Assembly: GCF_014483895.1 (NCBI RefSeq)
Contig: NZ_CP059987.1
Coordinates: 1,302,001 to 1,366,000, forward strand
Source: Protaetiibacter sp. SSC-01
GTDB taxonomy: Bacteria; Actinomycetota; Actinomycetes; Actinomycetales; Microbacteriaceae
Direction: 5' to 3'
DNA: 64,000 nt
Shown: piece by piece, positions 25,962 through 35,516 of the stretch
How positions within the stretch are numbered: position 1 is the stretch's first letter
Layout of the letters: the number at the start of each line of letters is the position of its first letter
Position numbers and translations under genes: made by a program
The notes under the pieces: model-generated
What the model was told of the DNA's origin: nothing
The model's input: only the letters and a program-made list of their open reading frames with translations
Database searches by the model: none

Positions 25962-27614
25962 TCAGATGCGGTGCAGCGGGGCTCCGAAGTCACCGCGGTT
26001 GTCGGGCGCGAGGTCCATGCCCGGGTGACCGCCCGCCGACGGGAGCGAGCGCGCGGTCGACGGGGCGGTGCCGAGCGGCCCGCCGTCGTTCGGCAGCGGA
26101 ACCGGCTGCGGCCCCGTGCGTGGCGCGGCGCTGTCCGCGGATCCTGCCGAGGTGAACCCGAGCGACGCGAGGTGCGCCGAGTTGCCGTCGACGGCGCCGG
26201 ACGGGGAGTTCGGGGGGAGCTGCGACACCGACGGCACCGTCGCCGGAGGCGCCATCGTGGGGTGGGGCGCGTCGGGGGCCGACGCGGGGGTCGGCACAGA
26301 CGGTGCCGCAGCGCTCGTGGGCGATCCGCCGCCGAGGAGGGCGGGGAGCGCGAGGATCGTGGGTGCCGGGGTGAAGCCGGGGATGCTCGAGCCGCTCGAC
26401 GGCCCCGCCTCGAGCTCGAGGGCGGGCGACGACGCGGGCGCGGGCGCCGAGGCGTAGGCGGAGGGTGACGGCGCGGCCGAGTACGCGGAGGCGCCGATGC
26501 CGGGGGGCGCGACGCGCGGGAGCTCGGGTGCGGGCGGCGCAGCGGATGCGGCGGGCGCGACGGGCACACCCTGCGCGGGAGTCGCGGGGCCGAGCACGGT
26601 GGGCGTCACGGCGGGCGTGACGGACGGTGCGACGGACGGTGCGCTCGTCGGCGCCTGCCGGTTCAGGAACTCGGCGGGCACCTCGGGCACGCGGGGTGCG
26701 GCGGGCTGCGCCTGGGCCGCCGGCGCGACGGGCGCGACAGGAGGGGCGGTGGGTGCCGCGGCGGGCGGGACCTGTGCTGCGGCGGACGGCGCGGGCTGGC
26801 CGGCATAGGCCGGCTGAGCAGCGCTCGGCTGAGCCGCGGCCGGCGGCGCCGGGGGAGCGGAGTTCGCCCACGGAGCCGGGGCGGGAGCGGCCGCGGCGGG
26901 CGGTGCGACGCGCTGCGGCTCGGCTGCGGCGGGTGCAGGCGCCGCCACGGCGGGTGCTGCGGGCGGGGGCGCCGACGCGAGCGCCGCGGCGGGTGCCTGC
27001 GGTGCGACGGCCTCCGGGCGCGCGGGGGCGGGCTGCGCTGCCACGGGCTGCGACTGCATGGGCTGGGGCTGGGCCGGCTGCGCCTGCACGGGCTGAGCGG
27101 CGACCGGCGGGTATGCGGGCGCGGCGGGAGCCTGCTGCTGCTGCGCGACGGGCTGCTGCTGCACGACGGGCTGCTGCGGAGCGGCAGGCTGCTGCGGAGC
27201 GGCAGGCTGCTGGGGAGTCGCCTGCTGTACCGGCTGCGGGGCCTGGTGGACGGGCTGGGCCTGCGGGGTGGCGTGGACGGGCTGGGCCTGGGCAGGCTGG
27301 GCGACCGGAACAGGCTGCTGAGCCTGGACGGCCGGAACAGGCTGCTGTGCCGAGGGCTGCTGCGCGGGCTGAGCGGGATGCTGCTGAGCAGGCGGAGCAG
27401 GCGGAGCAGGCGGAGCAGGCTGGGCGGCAGGCTGCTGCGACAGCTGGTACGGGGCCGGCATGTCGCTCGACGGCGCCGTGGTCGGCGCGGGCATCGGGGG
27501 AGGCGGCGGTAGCGGCGACGTGTACGCGGTCCAGGCGCGTCCGTCCCACCAGCGCTGCATCCCTGCGTCGCTCGGGTCGGGATACCAGGCCGCTCGAGGC
27601 GACGTCCCCATCAT
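25962..27614 (-). CDS. DUF2510 protein with long Pro/Ala/Gln-rich tail
   Basis: About 550 residues. The N-terminus carries one DUF2510 module (AAWYPDPSDAGMQRWWDGRAW, with its Trp pattern). The remaining about 500 residues are low-complexity Ala/Pro/Gln/Val (for example runs such as AAPQQPAAPQQPVVQQQ), with no membrane helix or enzyme motif. Two adjacent ATGs (27614, 27611) and an upstream GTG (27638) are possible starts, and none has a strong ribosome site. It is the last gene of a minus-strand array of DUF2510 genes. Such proteins are probably envelope-associated or scaffold-like; the function is unknown. Confidence 0.75.
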   Translation of the reverse strand: MMGTSPRAAWYPDPSDAGMQRWWDGRAWTAYTSPLPPPPPMPAPTTAPSSDMPAPYQLSQQPAAQPAPPAPPAPPAQQHPAQPAQQPSAQQPVPAVQAQQPVPVAQPAQAQPVHATPQAQPVHQAPQPVQQATPQQPAAPQQPAAPQQPVVQQQPVAQQQQAPAAPAYPPVAAQPVQAQPAQPQPMQSQPVAAQPAPARPEAVAPQAPAAALASAPPPAAPAVAAPAPAAAEPQRVAPPAAAAPAPAPWANSAPPAPPAAAQPSAAQPAYAGQPAPSAAAQVPPAAAPTAPPVAPVAPAAQAQPAAPRVPEVPAEFLNRQAPTSAPSVAPSVTPAVTPTVLGPATPAQGVPVAPAASAAPPAPELPRVAPPGIGASAYSAAPSPSAYASAPAPASSPALELEAGPSSGSSIPGFTPAPTILALPALLGGGSPTSAAAPSVPTPASAPDAPHPTMAPPATVPSVSQLPPNSPSGAVDGNSAHLASLGFTSAGSADSAAPRTGPQPVPLPNDGGPLGTAPSTARSLPSAGGHPGMDLAPDNRGDFGAPLHRI

Positions 27615-27735
27615 GTTCGACACGTTCAAAGCCCCCACAGTGTCCGTGATGCCTTGAGCCTATGTGTCGGCGAGCGAACCGCTCAGTCCCCCATTCGGGT
27701 GATGATCGCGGTCCGCTCGCCGGGTAGCAGGTGGA

Positions 27736-28716
27736 TCAGGGCAGCTTCGGCAGATGCCACTTGCGCTCGGTCGTCGCCGTCTCCGTCTCGGGGACGCCGA
27801 GCTTCGCGGCCTCGGCCTTCGCCTTGGCGGCGGCGGCGCGCGCGGCAGCGACCGAGATCGGGCGGCCGTCGTCGTTCGGGGCGAGGCTCTGCAGCGCGGG
27901 CGCCTCGGGCTCGGGCTCCGGAGCGGATGCGGCGGCAGCGGGCTCCGAAGTGCCGGCGTTCTTGGACGCGCGCTTGGCGGCGAACGCCGCGCGGGCCTGC
28001 GCGACCGAGGTGAAGTGCTCCTCGCCGCCGCCGGCCGCCGGAGGTGCGGGTGAGGCGGACGGGGCGGCGGGAGTCGTGGCGCCGGCGGCCTCGACCGCGG
28101 CGAGTCCTGCGGCTGCCTGAGCGGCTACCTGGGCGGCGGCCGCGGCCGCGGCAGCGGCCTTCTCCGCCTGCGCGGCGGCGAAGGCGGCGCGGGCGGCGGC
28201 GACGGACTGGCTCTCGTCGACGGCGGGCGCTGCGGGCGCGACGGGAGCGGCGGGCACGACGGCCTCCACCGGGGCCACCTCGGCCACCGGTGCGGCGGCG
28301 GGCACCTCGACGGGCGCCGGCGCGACCGCAGCCGCCTCGACGGGCGCCGCGGTCCCGGGTGCGGGCGGAGGTGCCGCGGCGATGCCGGCGGTGCCCGCGG
28401 CGGGAGCCGGGGCGGCGGCGAGGGCCGCCGCGAGCTGAGTCGGGTCGGGCGCGGCCACCGCGGGCGCGGGCGGGGCGGCGGGCACGGGCGGAGCGGGCGC
28501 CGCGGCGACGGGGTCCGGCTGCACGGGAGCGGAGGTCGGCGGCGCCTCCGGGATGTAGGCCGTCGCCGGGTCGGGCGTCGGCAGGCTCTGCGGCACCTGG
28601 GCAGGGCGCGGGCGCGTGTGCGAGGTCCAGCCGAGACCGTCCCACCAGCGCAGCGAGTCGGCGTCAGTCGGGTCCGGGTACCAGGCGGCGACCGGAGCAG
28701 CGGCGCTGAGGCTCAC
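27736..28716 (-). CDS. DUF2510 protein with Ala/Pro-rich region
   Basis: A 326-residue protein from GTG 28716, preceded by GGAGGAA; the upstream frame extension lacks a ribosome site. The N-terminal DUF2510 module reads AAWYPDPTDADSLRWWDGLGW. It is followed by low-complexity Ala/Pro/Val sequence with repeated short SVAAARAAFAAAQAEK-like helices and a charged C-terminus (ERKWHLPKLP). No membrane segment is seen. It shares its plan with the gene 122 bases downstream and may be a paralogue. Confidence 0.78.
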   Translation of the reverse strand: MSLSAAAPVAAWYPDPTDADSLRWWDGLGWTSHTRPRPAQVPQSLPTPDPATAYIPEAPPTSAPVQPDPVAAAPAPPVPAAPPAPAVAAPDPTQLAAALAAAPAPAAGTAGIAAAPPPAPGTAAPVEAAAVAPAPVEVPAAAPVAEVAPVEAVVPAAPVAPAAPAVDESQSVAAARAAFAAAQAEKAAAAAAAAAQVAAQAAAGLAAVEAAGATTPAAPSASPAPPAAGGGEEHFTSVAQARAAFAAKRASKNAGTSEPAAAASAPEPEPEAPALQSLAPNDDGRPISVAAARAAAAKAKAEAAKLGVPETETATTERKWHLPKLP

Positions 28717-28835
28717 AAGTTCCTCCCCCTCGAGATGCAGCCTCCCCTTCGGCTGCTGTGAGGAGTCTAGGGACGCCCGAACGGGGCACGTGAGCCCCAT
28801 TTGGGGTGACCCCGGTCGTGGGGTAGACAGCCCCG

Positions 28836-29036
28836 TCAGGCGTCCGAGCCGTCGCCCTCCGCGTCGGACTGCAGCTCGCGGCCCTCGTCGAGGGGCACGA
28901 CGGGCTCGTACAGGTGCTCTGCTCGCCCCGCGCCGCCCTCGAGCAGCTCGCCGGGCGAGAACGACTCGCGCGCGAGCGACTCGCGGGCGCGCAGCGCGTC
29001 GTCGACCTGGTCTCGATCGGATCGGTTCTCGCTCAT
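28836..29036 (-). CDS. Small acidic protein, unknown function
   Basis: A 66-residue soluble acidic protein starting at ATG 29036 (MSENRSDRDQVDDALRARES). The middle contains SLARESFSPGELLEGGAG and the C-terminus is Asp/Glu-rich. Codon use is normal for the window. It lies inside the DUF2510 array in the same orientation. The family is not recognised and coding status is inferred from frame quality and position. Confidence 0.6.
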   Translation of the reverse strand: MSENRSDRDQVDDALRARESLARESFSPGELLEGGAGRAEHLYEPVVPLDEGRELQSDAEGDGSDA

Positions 29037-29103
29037 GGCCCGAGGGTACCCCGCGGCGCCGCCGGCGTCAGGGCCGACGGGTCGGAGTCGAGCGGTCAGC
29101 GGA

Positions 29104-29940
29104 TCAACGGATCGCGAAGGAGTAGCTGTAGTCGCCGTGGTCCGAGTCGATGCTGACCCACAGCTTGCCCTCGCCGCCATCGGGGCGCGTCACGGCGCAC
29201 GTGTAGATCGAGCCGACCGTCATGGTGTCGGCGATCGGCGGGCACGACACGGCCGAGGCCTGTCCGCTGCCGACGAGCTCCTGCCGGATCTCGTACTGGA
29301 TCTTCGTCGCGATCTCGACGCTCGTGAGCGCGCCGGCGCCCCACGCCGCGGCGGGGCCCCCGAGCAGCAGCACGGCCGAGATGGCCCAGCCGATGAGCTG
29401 TCCCCAGCTCTTGGGGAGCTTGAGGGCGCGGATGAGCAGGTAGACGGGCGCCGTCAGGAGCACGGCCGCGAACGGCGGCGGCGTGTGCCCCCATCGGGCG
29501 AGCTTGCGGCGGTCGAGGATCGCCACGACGACCGTGACGAGGTAGACGAACGCGAGCACGATGCCCGCCACGAGGAACGTCGGCTCGACATAGAGCCAGG
29601 CCCACACTCCGACGAAGAGCGCCGCGAACAGCAGCACGGGCGTGAACGCCACGATCCAGCTCTCCATCGTGGCGGTCGGGCGGATGCGCGTGCGGCTGCG
29701 CACGGCGGCGGGCCCCGCGAAGCTCTCCTCGAGGTCGTCCGCGGCGTCGAGGTCGGGCTTCGACTGCGTGTGGTCGGTCCAGGCGATGCCGTTCCACCAG
29801 CGCACCTGAGCGGGGTCGGACGGGTCCTCGTACCAACCGGCCGGAACCACGCGGATCGCCTGATCGGTCACGCGGGTCACCTCTTCTTCTCTCGGGTCGG
29901 ACTCGGAGCGGTCGTACTCGACCATGTCGGGGAGACTCAT
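29104..29940 (-). CDS. DUF2510 membrane protein with DUF4333-like C-terminal domain
   Basis: A 278-residue protein. An acidic start is followed by a DUF2510 module (AGWYEDPSDPAQVRWWNGIAW, about residues 31-51) and four hydrophobic helices between about 95 and 200. The extracytoplasmic C-terminal domain contains VSCPPIADTMTVGSIYTCAV; its two Cys and Gly/Thr spacing recall DUF4333. ATG 29940 overlaps the stop of the upstream gene (ATGA), so it is the second gene of a two-gene operon with a larger paralogue. Confidence 0.82.
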   Translation of the reverse strand: MSLPDMVEYDRSESDPREEEVTRVTDQAIRVVPAGWYEDPSDPAQVRWWNGIAWTDHTQSKPDLDAADDLEESFAGPAAVRSRTRIRPTATMESWIVAFTPVLLFAALFVGVWAWLYVEPTFLVAGIVLAFVYLVTVVVAILDRRKLARWGHTPPPFAAVLLTAPVYLLIRALKLPKSWGQLIGWAISAVLLLGGPAAAWGAGALTSVEIATKIQYEIRQELVGSGQASAVSCPPIADTMTVGSIYTCAVTRPDGGEGKLWVSIDSDHGDYSYSFAIR

Positions 29941-31193
29941 CGGTTCGTCGAGAAGACGCCCCAGTCGTCGACGCGCCAGTCGATCCAGCCGTTCTTGCGC
30001 TGGAGGCTCACGACGACGTTCGCCACCTTGGTGGGCGTGACGGCGCTGCAGACCATGGTGTCGCCGACGAGCAGCGGCGGCACGTCCGGGCACGTGGCGT
30101 TGACGTTCGCTCCGATGAGGGTCGCCTGCTCGGAGATCGACTGCTCGGCCTCGTCCGAGAACACGCCGGGCGCGAGCGCCATGACGATGCCCGGGATGGC
30201 GACGGCGGAGCCGATGAGCACGATCGTGAGGGCCGACCAGGTGAGGAACGGACGCAGGCCACGGCCGGTCTCGCGGACGACGTTCGACATCCGCGCGATG
30301 AGGTAGACGGGGGCTCCGAGGAACGCCCAGTCCCAGTTCGCCGTGCGCGTGTGGCCCATGCGCGTGAGCATGACGCGGTCGATGACCGCGAGCACGATCG
30401 TCGTGAGGTACGAGCCGCCGAGGATGATGCCCGCGAAGAGCGTCGAGTCGCGCCCTGCGTCGCCCGCGACGAGGAACATGAGCGCGAGGATGAGCATGAT
30501 GATCGGCATGAGCGCGATGATCCACACGGGTCCCGTGTTGATCGAGAGGCCGTTCTCGGCCATGACCGCGCGGCGCGTGAGCGGCTGCGCGGGGTCGTGG
30601 TCGGCGAGCACCGAGGGTGTGTAGGTGAAGTTGCTGAACGACGACGGGTCGAAGTTGGTCGTCGTGAAGGTGCCGACGCCGGCGGCCGCGTTCGGGTCGA
30701 CCTGGAAGGTCGGCATGGGCTCGAACGAGGGCGTGAAGGCCGGACGCGCCGCGGGCTGCTGCGCCTGCGTCGGGTCGATCGGTACGCCGAGCAGGTCGTC
30801 GTAGCTCGTGTCGAGGAGGAACGGCGCGCTCGTCGGCGCGTCCTCGATGACGTGCTCCTGGGCGTACTTGAGTCCGGGGGAGACGACCTCCTCCTCGAGC
30901 CGCAGCTGGGCAGCGGGAGCCTCGAGCGACTTGACGGGGTCGGCGGCCGCGAAGGCGGGCTCGGCGGTCGGCTGAGCCGAGCCGCTGTCGGTCGCGAGGT
31001 CCTCGCGCTGCGTCAGGGGCTCGTCGTCGTCGGCGTAGGCGAGCTTCGCCGTGACGGTCTCCTGGGCGACCATCGGCTGTCGCGCATCCGAGGTGTGCTC
31101 GGTCCAGGCGTGGTTGTCCCACCAGCGCAGCTGGGGAAGCCCGAGCGGATCGGGGTACCACCCCGCCGGCACATGGCCTTCCTCTTCCGCCAT
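29937..31193 (-). CDS. DUF2510 membrane protein with DUF4333-like C-terminal domain (large form)
   Basis: A 418-residue protein from ATG 31193. The DUF2510 module at residues 9-30 (AGWYPDPLGLPQLRWWDNHAW) is followed by an acidic disordered cytoplasmic region to about 210. Four membrane helices lie at about 222-245, 252-272, 282-300 and 318-340. The outer C-terminal domain contains TCPDVPPLLVGDTMVCSAVT, the paired-Cys DUF4333-like pattern. It is coupled to the smaller paralogue downstream. A tethered sensor or cell-envelope role is likely but unproven. Confidence 0.83.
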   Translation of the reverse strand: MAEEEGHVPAGWYPDPLGLPQLRWWDNHAWTEHTSDARQPMVAQETVTAKLAYADDDEPLTQREDLATDSGSAQPTAEPAFAAADPVKSLEAPAAQLRLEEEVVSPGLKYAQEHVIEDAPTSAPFLLDTSYDDLLGVPIDPTQAQQPAARPAFTPSFEPMPTFQVDPNAAAGVGTFTTTNFDPSSFSNFTYTPSVLADHDPAQPLTRRAVMAENGLSINTGPVWIIALMPIIMLILALMFLVAGDAGRDSTLFAGIILGGSYLTTIVLAVIDRVMLTRMGHTRTANWDWAFLGAPVYLIARMSNVVRETGRGLRPFLTWSALTIVLIGSAVAIPGIVMALAPGVFSDEAEQSISEQATLIGANVNATCPDVPPLLVGDTMVCSAVTPTKVANVVVSLQRKNGWIDWRVDDWGVFSTNR

Positions 31194-31369
31194 GAGATAC
31201 CTTCCTCACCGCGTCCCTCGGGGAGGGAGTTCGGATGCTTCCCCCCGGCGGAACGACTCGTTCGTCGTCCGTCATGATATGGGCGGCCTCCCGGGCCCCG
31301 ATAGGTATGAGGCTCCCCCCAAGCCTGGGGACACGGGCGTCCACCCCCGTCGTGGGGCAGACTCGTCGG

Positions 31370-33901
31370 ATGGCCTCTGACGACCTCGTGTCGCGTCTCC
31401 CGCATCCGTGGGATCCCGACGCGTTCCTCGAGGCGTTCGACGCCTGGGCCCGCTCGCGCGGTCTCGCGCTCTACCCGGCGCAGGAGGAGGCCGTGCTCGA
31501 GCTCGCGCTCGAGAGGCACCTCGTGCTCAGCACGCCGACGGGCACGGGCAAGTCGCTCGTAGCGGTCGCGGCGCACGCGATGGCGATCGCGCAGGGGCGC
31601 CGCTCCTTCTACACGGCGCCCCTCAAGGCGCTCGTGAGCGAGAAGTTCTTCGAGCTCGTGGCGCTCTTCGGAGCCGAGAACGTCGGGATGGTCACGGGCG
31701 ACTCGAGCGTCAACCCCGACGCGCCGATCGTGTGCTGCACGGCGGAGATCCTCGCGAACATCGCGTTGCGGCGCGGGGCGGATGCCGAGGTCGACTCGGT
31801 CGTCATGGACGAGTTCCACTTCTACGCCGACCCGGAACGCGGATGGGCGTGGCAGGTGCCGCTGCTCGTGCTGTCCCGCGCGCGCTTCGTGCTGCTCTCG
31901 GCGACCCTCGGCGACGTGTCGCCGATCGCCACGGACCTCGAGCGGCGCACGGGACGCGAGGTGGCGCGCGTGACAGGCGTCGAGCGCCCCGTGCCGCTGC
32001 ACTACCGCTACCTCGTGCAGCCCGTGCAGGAGGTCGTCGAGGAGCTCCTCGCGGACGGCCTCGCCCCCGTCTACATCGTGCACTTCTCGCAGGCCGCGGC
32101 GGTCGAACGGGCGCAGGCCCTCGCGAGCGTGCGCGTCGCGACGCGCGAGCAGCGCGACCGGATCGCCGAGGCGATCGGGGGCTTCCGCTTCTCCACGGGC
32201 TTCGGGCAGACGCTCGGCCGCCTCATCCGCTCCGGGATCGGCGTGCACCACGCGGGAATGCTGCCGCGCTACCGACGGCTCGTCGAGCAGCTCGCCCAGC
32301 AGGGACTTCTGCGGGTCGTGTGCGGCACCGACACCCTCGGCGTCGGCATCAACGTGCCCATCCGCACCGTGCTGCTCACAGGGCTCACGAAGTTCGACGG
32401 CACGCGCATGCGCCAGCTCACGGCACGCGAGTTCCACCAGGTGGCGGGCCGCGCGGGGCGCGCGGGCTTCGACACGGCGGGGGAGGTCGTCGCGCTCGCG
32501 CCCGAGCACGAGATCGAGAACGCGCGCGCGGCGGCCAAGGCCGGCGACGACGCGAAGGCCAAGCGCAAGATCGTCAAGAAGCGGGCGCCCGACGGGTTCG
32601 TGAGCTGGGGTCCCGCGAGCTTCGAGCGGCTCATCGCGGCAGAGCCCGAGCCCCTCGCGAGCTCGATGCGGATGACCGCCGCCATGCTCCTGCAGCTGCT
32701 GTCCCGTCCGGGCGCCGACGCGCCCGCATCCGAGCCCGGGAGCGCCTTCCGCACCGTGCGCGACCTCGTGCGCGACAACCACGAGCCGGCGGCGCGCCGC
32801 GCGGCCCTCGCCCGCCGCGCGATCGCCCTGTACCGCACTCTCCGCACGGCGGGCGTCGTCGAGCAGTCGGGCGGCGGATTCGACGGGACGGCTCGCGTGC
32901 GCCTCACGGTCGAGCTCCAGCCCGATTTCGCCCTCAACCAGCCGCTCTCGCCCTTCGCGCTCGCTGCTCTCGAGCTGCTCGACAGGGATGCGCCGGGCTA
33001 CGCCCTCGACGCCGTGAGCGTCATCGAGGCGACGCTCGACGACCCGCGGCCCGTGCTCGTGCAGCAGGAGTTCCGCGCGCGCGGCCAGGCCGTCGCCGCG
33101 ATGAAGGCGGAGGGGATCGAGTACGAGGAGCGCATGGAGCTCCTCGAGGAGATCACGTGGCCCAAGCCGCTCGCGGAGCTGCTCGAGCAGGCCTACGAGA
33201 CCTTCGCGTCGAGCCAGCCCTGGATCCGCGACTACGAGCTGCGCCCCAAGTCGGTCGTGCGCGACCTCTACGAGCGCGCGATGGGCTTCGGCGACTACGT
33301 CTCGTTCCTCCAGCTCGGCCGCAGCGAGGGGCTCGTGCTGCGCTACCTGAGCGACGCGTACCGTGCCGCGCGGCAGACCATCCCCGACGACGCGAAGACC
33401 GAGGAGCTGCGCGACGTCGTCGAGTGGCTCGGCGAGCTCGTGCGCCAGGTCGACTCGAGCCTGCTCGACGAGTGGTCGGCGCTCATCGACCCCGAGCGCG
33501 CGACCGAGGAGGCCGCTGGGCCCGCCCTGCCGCCCCCGCCTCCCGACGTCACGACGAACCGCCGCGCCTTCATGGTGCTCGTGCGCAACGAGCTGTGGCG
33601 ACGCGTGCAGGCCGCCGCGCTGCAGAACGACGACGAGCTCGTCGCGCTCGACCCCGACGCGGGGTGGCCCGAGGCGCTCGACGCCTACTACGACGAGCAC
33701 GACGTCATCGGCACCGGTCCGGATGCGCGTTCCTCGGCGCGCATCGTCGTGACCGAGCACGCCGACCGCTGGGAGGTGCGGCAGATCGTCGACGACCCGG
33801 CGGGTCATCACGACTGGGGCATCGACGCGGTCGTCGACCTCGAGGCGTCCCGCGCGGAGGGCACCGCGGTCGTGCGCGTCGCGGGGCTCAGGCGGCTCTG
33901 A
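31370..33901 (+). CDS. Ski2-like DEAD/DEAH-box helicase (DUF3516 type)
   Basis: A superfamily 2 helicase of 843 residues. Motifs are: LSTPTGTGKSLVAVA (Walker A, about residue 52), TAPLKALVSEKFF (Ia), VVMDEFHFYADPERGWAW (motif II as DEFH), LLSATLGD (III), VCGTDTLGVGINVP (V) and HQVAGRAGRAGFD (VI, as QVAGRAGR). The C-terminal about 400 residues match the DUF3516 region of actinobacterial Ski2-like helicases. ATG 31370 is chosen because upstream codons lie in the divergent spacer. A role in RNA processing or decay is likely by family. Confidence 0.92.
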   Translation: MASDDLVSRLPHPWDPDAFLEAFDAWARSRGLALYPAQEEAVLELALERHLVLSTPTGTGKSLVAVAAHAMAIAQGRRSFYTAPLKALVSEKFFELVALFGAENVGMVTGDSSVNPDAPIVCCTAEILANIALRRGADAEVDSVVMDEFHFYADPERGWAWQVPLLVLSRARFVLLSATLGDVSPIATDLERRTGREVARVTGVERPVPLHYRYLVQPVQEVVEELLADGLAPVYIVHFSQAAAVERAQALASVRVATREQRDRIAEAIGGFRFSTGFGQTLGRLIRSGIGVHHAGMLPRYRRLVEQLAQQGLLRVVCGTDTLGVGINVPIRTVLLTGLTKFDGTRMRQLTAREFHQVAGRAGRAGFDTAGEVVALAPEHEIENARAAAKAGDDAKAKRKIVKKRAPDGFVSWGPASFERLIAAEPEPLASSMRMTAAMLLQLLSRPGADAPASEPGSAFRTVRDLVRDNHEPAARRAALARRAIALYRTLRTAGVVEQSGGGFDGTARVRLTVELQPDFALNQPLSPFALAALELLDRDAPGYALDAVSVIEATLDDPRPVLVQQEFRARGQAVAAMKAEGIEYEERMELLEEITWPKPLAELLEQAYETFASSQPWIRDYELRPKSVVRDLYERAMGFGDYVSFLQLGRSEGLVLRYLSDAYRAARQTIPDDAKTEELRDVVEWLGELVRQVDSSLLDEWSALIDPERATEEAAGPALPPPPPDVTTNRRAFMVLVRNELWRRVQAAALQNDDELVALDPDAGWPEALDAYYDEHDVIGTGPDARSSARIVVTEHADRWEVRQIVDDPAGHHDWGIDAVVDLEASRAEGTAVVRVAGLRRL

Positions 33902-33907
33902 GGGGCG

Positions 33908-34237
33908 TCAGCGGGTCGTCGACTCCTCGTCGTCCTCGTCGTCGCGCACGCGAGCGGACGGGCCGCGGGAGTAGTCGACGTCGGTCTGCCGCGCCTCGCG
34001 GCGCGTGCTGAGGTTCTGCACGATCCAGAGGACGGCGGGCACGACGGCCCCCACGAGTGCGACCGCTCCCACGAGTGCGAACGCCGTGGCGACCCCCGGC
34101 GTGACGCGGTCGGTGCACGGGTCGGTGGTGTCGAGGCAGCCGCTCGCGGCCGAGGTCGAGATGTCGACCACGGCGAAACTGACTGCTGCGACGATGATCG
34201 CCGCGATGGCGATCACGCCGAGCGCTCGAGAGCGCAT
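33908..34237 (-). CDS. Small two-TM membrane protein
   Basis: A 109-residue protein from ATG 34237, preceded by AGGAGAAG. The helices are at about 5-27 (ALGVIAIAAIIVAAVSFAVV) and 50-73. Two Cys residues in the short outer loop (SGCLDTTDPCTDRV) could form a disulfide. The cytoplasmic tail is acidic (RDDEDDEESTTR). The family is not recognised. It is convergent with the upstream helicase. Confidence 0.75.
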   Translation of the reverse strand: MRSRALGVIAIAAIIVAAVSFAVVDISTSAASGCLDTTDPCTDRVTPGVATAFALVGAVALVGAVVPAVLWIVQNLSTRREARQTDVDYSRGPSARVRDDEDDEESTTR

Positions 34238-34373
34238 GCGAGCTTCTCCTGCCGGTTCGGGCCGACTCCTGGTCCGGATGCTAGGGCCGCGTCGCGCGGC
34301 GCGACATTCCCCCGTCCGGGGGTTTCGGTCACGAGTTGCCGGGCATTCCCACGGCATGTTTGGATAGCCCGCA

Positions 34374-35516
34374 GTGGACCCCCTGATTCTGGTAGCGCTC
34401 GTCATCGCGCTGGCCCTCTTCTTCGACTTCACCAACGGCTTTCATGACACCGCCAACGCGATGGCGACCCCCATCGCGACAGGCGCCATCAAGCCGAAGG
34501 CCGCCGTCGCCCTCGCGGCGGTGCTCAACCTCGTCGGTGCGTTCCTCAGCACCGAGGTGGCGAAGACGATCTCGGGCGGCCTGATCCGCGAGGGCGACGG
34601 CGGTGTGCAGATCGGGCCGGAGCTGATCCTCGCGGGACTCATCGGCGCGATCGTCTGGAACCTCGTCACGTGGCTCCTCGGGCTGCCGTCGTCGTCGAGC
34701 CACGCGCTCTTCGGCGGCCTCATCGGCGCGGCGATCGTCGGCGCCGGCATCGGCGCGATCGACGGCGGCGTGCTCACCTCCAAGATCCTCATCCCGGCGA
34801 TCCTCGCGCCCGTCACGGCGGGCCTCGTCTCCTACCTCGCCACGAAGATCGCGTACAAGATCACGCGCAAGCGCGAGCGCGACGGGTTCAAGAAGGGCCA
34901 GATCTTCACCGCGAGCCTCGTGTCGCTCGCGCACGGAACCAACGACGCGCAGAAGACCATGGGCGTCATCACGCTCGCGCTCATCGCGGCGGGCTTCCAG
35001 GAGGTCAACAGCGGTCCGGAGTTCTGGGTGATCGCGGCGTGTGCGGTGGCGATCGCGGCAGGCACCTACTCGGGCGGCTGGCGCATCATCCGCACGATGG
35101 GCCGCGGCATCACCGAGGTCGAGCCCGCGCAGGGCTTCGCGGCCGAGTCCGCGACGACCGCCACGATCCTCGCGTCGACGCACCTCGGCTTCGCCCTCTC
35201 GACGACCCAGGTCGCGTCGGGCTCCGTCATCGGAACGGGCCTCGGCCGCAAGGGCGCCTCGGTCAAGTGGCGCACGGCGGGTCGTATCGCCCTCGGCTGG
35301 CTCATCACGATCCCCGCGGCAGGTGCCGTGGGCGCCGCCGCGGCGCTCCTCGTGAGCCTCGGCGTGTGGGGCATCGTCGCGGCCGTCGTGCTCGCGCTCA
35401 TCGCGATCGGCGGCATCTTCCTCTGGTCGCGCCGCAGCCACGTCGACCACCGCAACCTGCACCAGCCCGAGCCCGGCGTGTTCGTGCGTCCCAAGAAGCG
35501 GAAGGCCCGCCGATGA
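34374..35516 (+). CDS. pit: PiT-family inorganic phosphate transporter
   Basis: A cation- or proton-coupled low-affinity phosphate carrier of 380 residues. The PiT repeat signatures are present in both halves: FDFTNGFHDTANAMATPIAT (residues 17-36, GFHDTAN) and SLAHGTNDAQKTMGVITLAL (HGTNDAQ, about residue 185). About ten membrane helices are predicted. GTG 34374 follows a weak site. Its stop overlaps a 74-residue membrane protein gene (ATGA). No phoU-like gene adjoins. Confidence 0.95.
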   Translation: MDPLILVALVIALALFFDFTNGFHDTANAMATPIATGAIKPKAAVALAAVLNLVGAFLSTEVAKTISGGLIREGDGGVQIGPELILAGLIGAIVWNLVTWLLGLPSSSSHALFGGLIGAAIVGAGIGAIDGGVLTSKILIPAILAPVTAGLVSYLATKIAYKITRKRERDGFKKGQIFTASLVSLAHGTNDAQKTMGVITLALIAAGFQEVNSGPEFWVIAACAVAIAAGTYSGGWRIIRTMGRGITEVEPAQGFAAESATTATILASTHLGFALSTTQVASGSVIGTGLGRKGASVKWRTAGRIALGWLITIPAAGAVGAAAALLVSLGVWGIVAAVVLALIAIGGIFLWSRRSHVDHRNLHQPEPGVFVRPKKRKARR

